This document shows, piece by piece, positions 16,418-23,523 of a DNA stretch of 27,480 nucleotides; the first letter of the stretch is position 1, and the number at the start of each line of letters is the position of its first letter. The DNA comes from Castellaniella defragrans_A (GTDB taxonomy: Bacteria; Pseudomonadota; Gammaproteobacteria; Burkholderiales; Burkholderiaceae_B). The stretch lies in assembly GCF_040394755.1 (NCBI RefSeq), contig NZ_JBEBRQ010000042.1; one strand, given 5' to 3'. Below the pieces are notes generated by a model that was not told the DNA's origin, did no database searches, and saw only the letters and a list, made by a program, of their open reading frames with translations. Position numbers and translations under genes: made by a program.

Positions 16418-19199
16418 GGTTATCCTCCTTGCCGGCGCAATCGCCGCGCAGCGCCTGCACCACGCGCTCCATGCGCATGCTGCGCGATCCCTTGACCAGC
16501 ACATGACCCGGCCGCAGGGCCAGCAACCGGCGCAACAGCGCATCCAGCGCATCGAACGCCTCGGCGCCTGCGCCAAAAGCCGCGGCTGCATGATGCGACG
16601 CCTGGCCCAGGGTCAGGAGGAAATCGATCCCGCTGCGGGCCGCATATGCGCCAACCTCGGCATGCATTTCCGGCCCCTGGTCGCCGACCTCGCCCATATC
16701 ACCCAGCACCAAAATCCGGCGGCCATCGAGTCCGGACAAGACCTCGATCGCGGCACACACCGAGTCCGGGTTGGCGTTGTAGCTGTCATCGATCAACTGG
16801 AAACCGTCAGCCATGGCCTGCGGCTGCATACGCCCGCCCACCGGACGGAATGCCGCCAACCCCTCGGCGATCACCGCCAGGGGCACGCCGGCAGCCCGGG
16901 CGCACCCGGCCGCCGCCAGGGCATTGCGCAGATTGTGGCGCCCGGGCGCATGCAGGATGACCGGCGCCTCCTCGGAATCCGCGCACAGGCGGAACTCGGT
17001 GCGTTCCAGGCCCGCGCGAATCTGCGCGGCATACACATCGAAGGCCGGCTCGAAGCCGAACCGCCGCACGCGCCGTTCTCCAGCCATCCCGGCCCACAAA
17101 GCCGTATATTCATCGTCCCCCGGAAACACCGCCACGCCGTCGGCCGGCAAGGCCTCGATGACCGCGCCGTTCTCGCGGGCCACCGCCTCGACGCTGCGCA
17201 TGAACTCCTGGTGTTCGCGCTGCGCATTGTTCACCAGGGCGATGGTCGGCTGGGCGATGCGCGCCAGCACCTCGATCTCGCCCGGATGGTTCATCCCAAG
17301 CTCCAGCACCGCCGCGCGATGCGTGGCGCGCATGCGCAGCACCGTCAGCGGCAGACCGATATCGTTATTGAAATTGCCGCGCGTGGCCAATCGGGCATCC
17401 TCGCCGACCCAGGCCGCCAGGATCGAAGCAATCATTTCCTTGGTGGTGGTCTTGCCGTTGCTGCCGGTGACCGCAATCACCGGGCAGGTGAACCGCCCCC
17501 GCCAGACCGTCGCGATGCGCCGCAGGGCCGCGCGCGTATCGCCCAGCACGAATTGCGGCAGGTTCACGCGCGCGTCGGCCCGGGCGACAATAGCCGCCGC
17601 CGCGCCCGCGGCGCGCGCCGCCTCGAGATAATCGTGGCCGTCGAAACGCTCGCCGCCGAGCGCGAGAAACAGCTCGCCCGGCTGGATGCCGCGCGTGTCC
17701 GTGGACAGGCCCGGACCGCGCTGCCAAGTCAGCGCAAAGCCGGCCCACTGCCGATCATCGAAGGGGCTGCGCACATGATCGACCTCCTGGTAGGTCTCGT
17801 GCCCTTTGCCCGCGAGCAGCACCACATCTTTTTCGTCCGCATGCCAGATCGCCCCCAGGATGGCCTGCGCCCGATCCAGCTCGACACGCGCCGCTCCTGG
17901 CATACCGGCCGCAATCTGGTCGACGATGACCTGCGGGTCCTCGGCGCGCGGATTGTCGGTCGTCAGCAGCACCTCGTCGGCCAGCCGCGCCGCCACCGCT
18001 CCCATCAACGGGCGTTTCCCCGCGTCACGATCCCCGCCGCAGCCGAACACGCAGACCAAGCGGCCGCCACGGGATTGCGCGGCCGGACGCAACGCGAGCA
18101 GGGCGCGCTCCAGCGCGTCCGGCGTATGCGCGTAATCAACCACCACCAGCGCCTGGGGATGCGTATTGCTCGCGCCGCCCAGCGCCTCGACCACCTGCAG
18201 GCGGCCATTGACCGGTCGCAGGACGGCCAGCGCCCGCGCAATACGCCCCAAGCCCCAGCCGAGTTCGCGCAGCACGCCCGCCACCAGCAGCAGGTTGGAA
18301 ATATTGTGCTGGCCTACCAGGTGGGTAAAGATCTGGGCGCTGCCTTGCGGCGACACGAGATTGAAAACGAGCCCCTCGATGCCGTTCTGGATGTCCTCTG
18401 CGCGGAACGGCGCATCGACATCGCGCGCGAGGGTATAGCCGATGCGCGTGAGGCCGCCAGCCATCGACAGCAGTTCGACGCCCGCCGGATCATCGGCATT
18501 GATCACGGCGCTGCGCAGGCCGCACTGTTCGAACAGCGCGAACTTGGCCGCCTTGTAGCGCTCAGGTGTGCCGTGATAGTCGAGATGATCGCGCGTCAGA
18601 TTGGTGAAGCCCGCAACCTGGATGCGCACACCCGCGAGCCGCCCCTGTTCGATGCCAATCGACGACGCCTCGATTGCCGCGGCCTCGCAGCCAGCGGCGG
18701 CGATGGCCGCCAGACTGCGGTGCATGGTCAGAACGTCCGGCGTAGTCAGTACGCCGCCCAGATTGCCGCCATCCGCCAGTGTCACCCCCAGAGTGCCCAC
18801 CGTGCCGCAAGGCCGGCCTTCCGAATTCATGGCGGCGGCGATCCACTGCACCGTCGAGGTCTTGCCATTGGTGCCGGTAACTGCAATCACCGTCAAGGCA
18901 TCCGATGGCCGTCCGTACCAATGATGGGCGATCTCGCCCAGCAGTCCCGGCAGTCCCTCGACCCGCAGGACGGGCACGGAAAATTCCGGCAGGTCCGGCA
19001 AGGCCGGGCCGTCCGCCGCGACGACCACCGCGGCCGCCCCTGCGGCAATGGCCTGCCCAATGTATTGCCGGCCATCGGCGGAAATGCCGGGGCAGGCGAA
19101 AAACACGTCGCCCGGCTGGATCTGGCGCGAGTCCAGGCACAAGTCGGCCTTGCGGTCCACCCGTTCATCGAGCCAGGAAAGAATGTCGATCATATTCAT
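16407..19199 (-). CDS. murE-murF: MurE-MurF fusion: meso-DAP-adding and D-Ala-D-Ala-adding ligase
   Basis: One uninterrupted 930-residue frame holds two Mur ligases. Residues 1 to about 490 are MurE, which adds meso-diaminopimelate: CLDSRQIQPGDVFFA near the start, ATP loop GTNGKTS at 109-115, NLTRDHLDYHG at 200-210, and DNPRAEDP at 415-422, the motif that reads meso-DAP rather than lysine. From about 495 the MurF part, which adds D-Ala-D-Ala, begins: STDTRGIQPGELFLAL, ATP loop GSNGKTTT at 579-586, ELGMNHPGEIE, and DDSYNANPDS. The MurF part joins almost without a linker and lacks the first roughly 25 residues of stand-alone MurF. Such a fusion is known in Bordetella. The ATG overlaps the ftsI stop (ATGA), and the 3' end overlaps mraY by 11 bp. 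All key motifs are intact, so both activities are expected. Confidence 0.97.
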   Translation of the reverse strand: MNMIDILSWLDERVDRKADLCLDSRQIQPGDVFFACPGISADGRQYIGQAIAAGAAAVVVAADGPALPDLPEFSVPVLRVEGLPGLLGEIAHHWYGRPSDALTVIAVTGTNGKTSTVQWIAAAMNSEGRPCGTVGTLGVTLADGGNLGGVLTTPDVLTMHRSLAAIAAAGCEAAAIEASSIGIEQGRLAGVRIQVAGFTNLTRDHLDYHGTPERYKAAKFALFEQCGLRSAVINADDPAGVELLSMAGGLTRIGYTLARDVDAPFRAEDIQNGIEGLVFNLVSPQGSAQIFTHLVGQHNISNLLLVAGVLRELGWGLGRIARALAVLRPVNGRLQVVEALGGASNTHPQALVVVDYAHTPDALERALLALRPAAQSRGGRLVCVFGCGGDRDAGKRPLMGAVAARLADEVLLTTDNPRAEDPQVIVDQIAAGMPGAARVELDRAQAILGAIWHADEKDVVLLAGKGHETYQEVDHVRSPFDDRQWAGFALTWQRGPGLSTDTRGIQPGELFLALGGERFDGHDYLEAARAAGAAAAIVARADARVNLPQFVLGDTRAALRRIATVWRGRFTCPVIAVTGSNGKTTTKEMIASILAAWVGEDARLATRGNFNNDIGLPLTVLRMRATHRAAVLELGMNHPGEIEVLARIAQPTIALVNNAQREHQEFMRSVEAVARENGAVIEALPADGVAVFPGDDEYTALWAGMAGERRVRRFGFEPAFDVYAAQIRAGLERTEFRLCADSEEAPVILHAPGRHNLRNALAAAGCARAAGVPLAVIAEGLAAFRPVGGRMQPQAMADGFQLIDDSYNANPDSVCAAIEVLSGLDGRRILVLGDMGEVGDQGPEMHAEVGAYAARSGIDFLLTLGQASHHAAAAFGAGAEAFDALDALLRRLLALRPGHVLVKGSRSMRMERVVQALRGDCAGKEDNHAA

Positions 19200-20932
19200 C
19201 GTGAAGGCGCCTTCGGACTGGCGGCGGCGACCAGGGAATCGACCGGCGCATCGGGCTGTACACCGAGCCGGCGCAAAGTGCTGGAAACAATATCGGAGAA
19301 AACCGGCGCGGCCACGCGGCCGCCATAGTAGCCCCCCGCGCCCGGCTCATCGATCGAAACCGCGACGACGATACGCGGATTCGAGACGGGCGCGAAACCG
19401 ACGAAGGAACTGCGGTATTTGGTCTTGCTGTACTGGCCATCGATGATCTTGCGCGCGGTGCCGCTCTTGCCCGCGACGCGATAGCCCTGGACCTGCGCGC
19501 GCTTGGCGCCATCGGGTCCGGCCGCCGCCTCGAGCATCGTGCGCATCATCTCGGTGACGCGAGGGGAATAGACCTGGACACTGGTCGGCTTGCCCTCGCG
19601 GCGCAGCAGGGACAGGGACACCATATCGCCCTGGCGGGCAAAGGCCGTATATGCATGAGCCACCTGGATCAGCGACACCGAAAGCCCGTAGCCATACGCC
19701 ATCGTCGCCCGCTCGATCGGCCGCCACCGTTGCCAGGGCCGCAGCCGGCCCGAGGCCATCCCCGGGAAATGCGTCTGCGGCACACGGCCGAAACCGAGTT
19801 CCGAAAACTTGGTCCACATCGCCTGCGAAGACAACAGCTCGGAGATCATCGTCATCCCGACATTGCTGGAATGCTGGATGATGCCCGCCACATCCAGAAC
19901 GCCATAGTGGCCCACATCCGAGATCAGCGCGCCCTGATAGCGATAGCGGCCATTGCCGGTATCGAAACGGGTCTTGAGATCGACCTTTTTCTCGTCCAGG
20001 GCCAGAGCGACCGTGAAAGGCTTCATGATCGACCCCGGCTCGAACGTATCGGTCATCACCCGGTTGCGCAAGGCCAGGCCGCTGCGCTGGGCGTTATCGT
20101 TCGGATCGTAGGTCGGCAGGTTGACCATGGCCAGAACCTCGCCGGTCACGACATCCAGCACCACGGCCGCCCCGGCACGCGCCTGATGCGTCTCCAAAGC
20201 GGCCTTGAGCGCCGTATAGGCATCGAACTGCACGCCCGAATCGATGGACAGGCTCAGGTTCTGCCCATCGACCGGCGGCACCACGGCCTGTACGTCTTCG
20301 ATCACCCGCCCCAGGCGATCCTTGATGACACGGCGCGAGCCCGGCTGCCCCGACAGCACATCGTTGAAGGCAAGCTCGATTCCCTCGATTCCCCGGTCCT
20401 CGATATTGGTGAAGCCGACCACATGCGCCATCACCTCCCCCTCGGGGTAGTAGCGGCGGGTCTCGGTCAATTGCTGGACACCCGGAATCTTGAGCGCGCG
20501 GATCTGATCGGCCGCATCGATCGGCACCTGCCGCTTGATGTAGACGAAATTCTTTTCCTCATCGCGAGTGCGTTGCCGGATATCGGCCACATCCATATCC
20601 AGCAGCTTGGCCAAGGCCTGGATCTGCGAATCATCAGCCTTGCGGAAATCCTCGGGGATCACCCAGACCGCCTTGACCGGCACGCTGGAGGCCAGCACCA
20701 CCGAACCGCTGCGATCGAAAATCTTGCCGCGCGTGGCCGGCAGCACCAGCGCACGCTCGTAGCGGCGCTCGCCCTGCCGCTGCAGGAACTCATTGGACAG
20801 AATCTGCAGATACAGGGCCTTGGCGACCAACGCGACAAACCCCAGCAGCAGCATGATGAGCACCAGCCGGGCACGCCAAAAATTGCGACGCCCCGCGAGC
20901 ACGGGGCTTTCGTGGAATCCGAAACGCTTCAT
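19196..20932 (-). CDS. ftsI: FtsI (PBP3), septal peptidoglycan transpeptidase
   Basis: FtsI is the division-specific class B penicillin-binding protein that crosslinks septal wall in the periplasm with FtsW. The 578-residue product has a short basic cytoplasmic tail, one membrane segment at about residues 21-42, and a non-catalytic pedestal containing RGKIFDRSG at 68-76. The transpeptidase domain has the active-site SIMK at 301-304, SSN at 355-357 and KSG at 489-491. Length is normal (588 in E. coli). The ATG overlaps the ftsL stop (ATGA). Confidence 0.98.
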   Translation of the reverse strand: MKRFGFHESPVLAGRRNFWRARLVLIMLLLGFVALVAKALYLQILSNEFLQRQGERRYERALVLPATRGKIFDRSGSVVLASSVPVKAVWVIPEDFRKADDSQIQALAKLLDMDVADIRQRTRDEEKNFVYIKRQVPIDAADQIRALKIPGVQQLTETRRYYPEGEVMAHVVGFTNIEDRGIEGIELAFNDVLSGQPGSRRVIKDRLGRVIEDVQAVVPPVDGQNLSLSIDSGVQFDAYTALKAALETHQARAGAAVVLDVVTGEVLAMVNLPTYDPNDNAQRSGLALRNRVMTDTFEPGSIMKPFTVALALDEKKVDLKTRFDTGNGRYRYQGALISDVGHYGVLDVAGIIQHSSNVGMTMISELLSSQAMWTKFSELGFGRVPQTHFPGMASGRLRPWQRWRPIERATMAYGYGLSVSLIQVAHAYTAFARQGDMVSLSLLRREGKPTSVQVYSPRVTEMMRTMLEAAAGPDGAKRAQVQGYRVAGKSGTARKIIDGQYSKTKYRSSFVGFAPVSNPRIVVAVSIDEPGAGGYYGGRVAAPVFSDIVSSTLRRLGVQPDAPVDSLVAAASPKAPSR

Positions 20933-21237
20933 GGCCTCCCTCCCGCCTCGGGGCTCGGCGGCGGAACGGAAGATTCGCCCGGCCTCAGGTAGATCGTCCG
21001 ATCGGGCGTCGTCGAAACCAGGCCCAGCTCATTGCGCGCCACCTGGTCGATGCGGACATTGCGCGCCAGCTCGGCGCGCTCGAGCTGCAAGCGCCGCCAT
21101 TCCGTATCCAGCTCGTGCGCGCGCGAGGAAAGGCGTTCGGAAGCCACGAAAAGCTCCCGCGACTGGAACCGCGCCGTGACCAGGGAAAGCGCGGAAACCA
21201 TCAACAACACGGCAAACAGGACGACCAGGCGGGCCAT
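20929..21237 (-). CDS. ftsL: FtsL, divisome bitopic protein
   Basis: FtsL is a small inner-membrane protein that forms a complex with FtsB and FtsQ and helps activate FtsWI. The 102-residue product has one membrane segment at about residues 3-22 (LVVLFAVLLMVSALSLV). A periplasmic helix likely to form a coiled coil follows, with the pattern LDTEWRRLQLERAELA, and then a Pro-rich tail. The call rests on this architecture and on position between rsmH and ftsI, because the family is poorly conserved. The ATG comes one base after the rsmH stop. Confidence 0.93.
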   Translation of the reverse strand: MARLVVLFAVLLMVSALSLVTARFQSRELFVASERLSSRAHELDTEWRRLQLERAELARNVRIDQVARNELGLVSTTPDRTIYLRPGESSVPPPSPEAGGRP

Positions 21238-21238
21238 G

Positions 21239-22303
21239 TCAGCGGCCCCCTCGCGTCTTGCGCGCCGCCGTCGTGCGACGCGCGGGCGTGAACGCCTGGA
21301 CCGCCGCGGGCGTCAGGCACTCGCCGGTGCGTTGGGCCACGCGCAGCACAGCGGAGCGCGCGCGCGGATTCTCGCGGATTTCGGCCTCGCCTGGCAGGAT
21401 GCGCCCCAAGAGGACGACATACGGCTTGGGCATGTCGCGTTCGGCGATCGGCAGCCGCGCCTGGTCCTGGCCGGGCCGGGCCGCCGCCACCAGGCACTGC
21501 TTGACCATGCGGTCCTCGAGAGAGTGGAAACTGATGACCGCCAGGCGCCCGCCGGGTTTCAAGAGTCCTAGAATTGCCGGGAGGGCATGCGCGAGCTCCT
21601 CGAGCTCTTGATTGAGGTGAATCCGTATAGCTTGAAAGGTCCTTGTGGCCGGATGTTGACCTTTTTCGCGCGTGCGGACGACACCGGCGACGAGCTGGGC
21701 AAGCTCGTGCGTGGTGCGCAGCGGCCGGGATTCGCGGCCCGCAACAATCGCCTTTGCAATCTGGAAAGCAAACCGTTCTTCGCCATAATCAGCTATGACC
21801 TCCTTCAATTCTTCCTGGCTGGCCTGCGCCAGCCATTGCGCGGCAGTCAGGCCACGGCTCGTATCCATGCGCATGTCCAGAGGACCATCGCGCATGAATG
21901 AAAATCCCCGTCCCGCATCGTCGATCTGCGGCGACGACACCCCCAGATCCAGCAGGACACCGTCCACGCCTTCGATACCCAACGCCTCCAGGTGACCGGG
22001 CATCGAGGCGAAACCATCATGGATCACGTGCACCCGGGCGTCGGTCGCGCCCAGCGCGTGGGCTGTTTCTATCGCCTGGGGATCTTTATCGAACACAATC
22101 AGGCGCGCTTCGGGCGAAAGCCGCTGCAACAACAACCGGCTATGTCCGCCACGACCGAAAGTGCCATCCACGTAGATTCCGCCCAGGCGGGTCCGCGCAC
22201 CCGCCTCGAGGTCCCCGACATCCCGCGCCCGACGCCCGAATGCCGGATTCAACAATGCGTCGATGGCCGGTTCGAGGAGAACGGTTCGATGTGAAAACGC
22301 CAT
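21239..22303 (-). CDS. rsmH: RsmH (MraW), 16S rRNA m4C1402 methyltransferase
   Basis: RsmH methylates N4 of cytosine 1402 in 16S rRNA using S-adenosylmethionine. The 354-residue protein starts MAFSHRTVLLEPAIDAL and has the SAM-binding motif GGIYVDGTFGRGGHSR at 41-56. It also carries GVLLDLGVSSPQID, TRTFQAIRIHLNQELEEL and the C-terminal ISFHSLEDRMVK. It is longer than E. coli RsmH (313): about 21 residues are inserted at 19-40 before the SAM motif, and a basic tail ends TAARKTRGGR. The start is 7 bases after the mraZ stop with no strong ribosome binding site, so coupling to mraZ translation is likely. Extension of the frame upstream into mraZ is not supported. Confidence 0.96.
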   Translation of the reverse strand: MAFSHRTVLLEPAIDALLNPAFGRRARDVGDLEAGARTRLGGIYVDGTFGRGGHSRLLLQRLSPEARLIVFDKDPQAIETAHALGATDARVHVIHDGFASMPGHLEALGIEGVDGVLLDLGVSSPQIDDAGRGFSFMRDGPLDMRMDTSRGLTAAQWLAQASQEELKEVIADYGEERFAFQIAKAIVAGRESRPLRTTHELAQLVAGVVRTREKGQHPATRTFQAIRIHLNQELEELAHALPAILGLLKPGGRLAVISFHSLEDRMVKQCLVAAARPGQDQARLPIAERDMPKPYVVLLGRILPGEAEIRENPRARSAVLRVAQRTGECLTPAAVQAFTPARRTTAARKTRGGR

Positions 22304-22310
22304 GGCGGAC

Positions 22311-22739
22311 TCAGAAAGTGAACTTTTCCAGAACCGCTGGATCGAGGTTTTCGAGATCTTCGCTATCGCGACGCGCCCACTCGGCGCTATCCCACAACTC
22401 GAAATGCGTACCAATCCCCAGAAGCATGACTTCGCGTGCCAAATGCGCGGCGGCGCGCAGCTCTGGGGCCACCAGGATGCGGCCGGCGCCGTCGAGCTCG
22501 ACGTCCTGCGCGCTGCCCAGCAGCAGCCGCTGCAAGGCCCGCGCGTTCATGGGCAAGACCGCGATCTGCTCGCGCTTGGCCTCCCAGACAGTCCGCGGGT
22601 AAATCATCAGGCACCCATCCGGATGCCGGGTAATGGTCAAACGCCCCTGTTCCGCAGACAACAGCACGTCACGATGCCGGGCCGGGATGGACATCCTGCC
22701 CTTGGCATCCAGCGTGAGCGCGCTGCTTCCTTGAAACAC
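22311..22739 (-). CDS. mraZ: MraZ, transcriptional regulator of the dcw cluster
   Basis: MraZ is an AbrB-like DNA-binding protein that, in E. coli, represses its own operon by binding repeats in the mra promoter. The 142-residue product (152 in E. coli) has two tandem MraZ domains. The first begins MFQGSSALTLDAKGRMSIPARHR and the second contains VELDGAGRILVAPELR; each holds the DxxGR-type motif. The start codon is GTG (22737-22739) with GGGAGGA 7 bases upstream. It is the first gene of the cluster, directly downstream of a row of MraZ-type boxes. Confidence 0.96.
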   Translation of the reverse strand: MFQGSSALTLDAKGRMSIPARHRDVLLSAEQGRLTITRHPDGCLMIYPRTVWEAKREQIAVLPMNARALQRLLLGSAQDVELDGAGRILVAPELRAAAHLAREVMLLGIGTHFELWDSAEWARRDSEDLENLDPAVLEKFTF

Positions 22740-22750
22740 GAGGAAATCCT

Positions 22751-22786
22751 CCCACTTTTTTGCACTTCAGCCTACTTTTCCCCACT
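22751..22786 (-). promoter_or_regulatory. mraZ: MraZ operator: four boxes at 10-bp steps
   Basis: On the minus strand, in transcription order, the hexamers AGTGGG (22781-22786), AGTAGG (22771-22776), AGTGCA (22761-22766) and AGTGGG (22751-22756) recur at exactly 10-bp intervals. This is one helical turn and matches the published E. coli MraZ operator design of TGGGN repeats spaced by 5 bp. The two outer boxes are perfect and the two inner ones are degenerate. The box nearest mraZ runs into its ribosome binding site. Confidence 0.75.
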
Positions 22787-22813
22787 CTACGACATGGACC
22801 TCCTATCGGTCAA
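22784..22813 (-). promoter_or_regulatory. mraZ: Candidate sigma70 promoter of mraZ
   Basis: TTGACC (22808-22813) as -35 and TAGAGT (22784-22789) as -10 are separated by 18 bp on the minus strand. The -35 matches 5 of 6 consensus bases and the -10 matches 4 of 6. The -10 overlaps the first MraZ box, which would explain repression by MraZ. Position and overlap make this the best candidate. Confidence 0.5.
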
Positions 22814-23041
22814 GGACTAAATTCAAATTTATTCAATGACAACAAGCACTTACATCCTTTTTAAAGGAAAACTCGGCGCATAAACCTCTGAGAAATCAAT
22901 GGATTGCAGAACTAACTCAAAGTTCTTTATGAACAAGAGAGCGGGAAATGGACAAGCGGCAGGGGGAGTTTCCGTCCCCGACGGACACCCGCCGGCGCCC
23001 AGACCGGGGGAGCCGACGGGCCCGATAAGAAAAAAGAAGGT
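22787..23041. other. Non-coding region between mraZ and rnpB
   Basis: These 255 bp hold no credible gene. The part at about 22800-22940 is clearly AT-richer than the surroundings and is the likely upstream part of the mra promoter; a small palindrome (CCTTT TT AAAGG) is at 22856-22867. Near rnpB, a T-rich run on the minus strand (about 23028-23040) directly follows the 3' end of the RNA. A further 6-bp hairpin (TCCGTC/GACGGA) lies at 22971-22985. Confidence 0.5.
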
Positions 23042-23443
23042 GCGGAACAGATCTGTAGGCCGGATTCTGTACGCCGGGTCGCCCCGGCGGGCAATCATTC
23101 CTCTGGGCAGACCATTGCTGGACTGCTCTAGCCATCTACCCGCATGCTCGGGCGGGCCGCCCTGCCGGCCGAAGCCTGCGCATGCCTATTTGATGTTGCT
23201 CCCGATAGAGGTTGCCGCGTTTCACCCTGCCACGGCATGGCGACATACACCGCCATTACAGTACGGAGATGACCGTACCGGTGTGCGCCGAAAGCGCACC
23301 CCCGTGGCAGACTCGTCTCTGTGGCCCTGGTCCTCGGCTCGCCCGCAAGGGGTCGCCGGACGGCTGTTAGCCGCTATCGCGCCCTGTGGAGTCCGGACCT
23401 TCCTCGATACCCGAAGGCACCGCGATTGCCCGATCTGCCCCGC
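23042..23443 (-). ncRNA. rnpB: RNase P RNA (M1 RNA, bacterial type A)
   Basis: RNase P RNA is the catalytic RNA that trims 5' leaders from tRNA precursors. Read on the minus strand, the sequence has the universal 5' core GAGGAAGGTCCGGACTCCAC with ACAGGGC, and near the 3' end ACAGAATCCGGCCTACAG. I placed the ends by pairing helix P1: GCGGGGCAGATC (23432-23443) with GATCTGTTCCGC (23042-23053), 12 bp including two G-U pairs. This gives about 402 nt, close to the usual size. True ends may lie a few bases further out. A TTCTTTTTTCTT stretch follows at the 3' end. Confidence 0.95.
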
Positions 23444-23450
23444 AGTCCGG

Positions 23451-23456
23451 ATTGTA
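23451..23456 (-). promoter_or_regulatory. rnpB: Candidate -10 box of rnpB
   Basis: TACAAT on the minus strand (5 of 6 consensus bases) lies 7 bases upstream of the inferred RNA 5' end, the right distance for a -10. No clear -35 stands 16-18 bp upstream. Confidence 0.55.
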
Positions 23457-23523
23457 CGGCAATCGCCACCCTAAACTGCGACAATACGGCTTGCTTCCGC
23501 TGGCCGACCACTCTCTGATTTCC

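Noticed and set aside
22850..23098. 82-codon minus-strand frame between mraZ and rnpB
   Set aside because: It overlaps the conserved 3' end of RNase P RNA and has no recognisable protein features.
23386..23523. Upstream extension of Uup by 46 residues
   Set aside because: It overlaps the 5' end of rnpB and its promoter; the ABC domain starts normally at MSDTIISLAQ.
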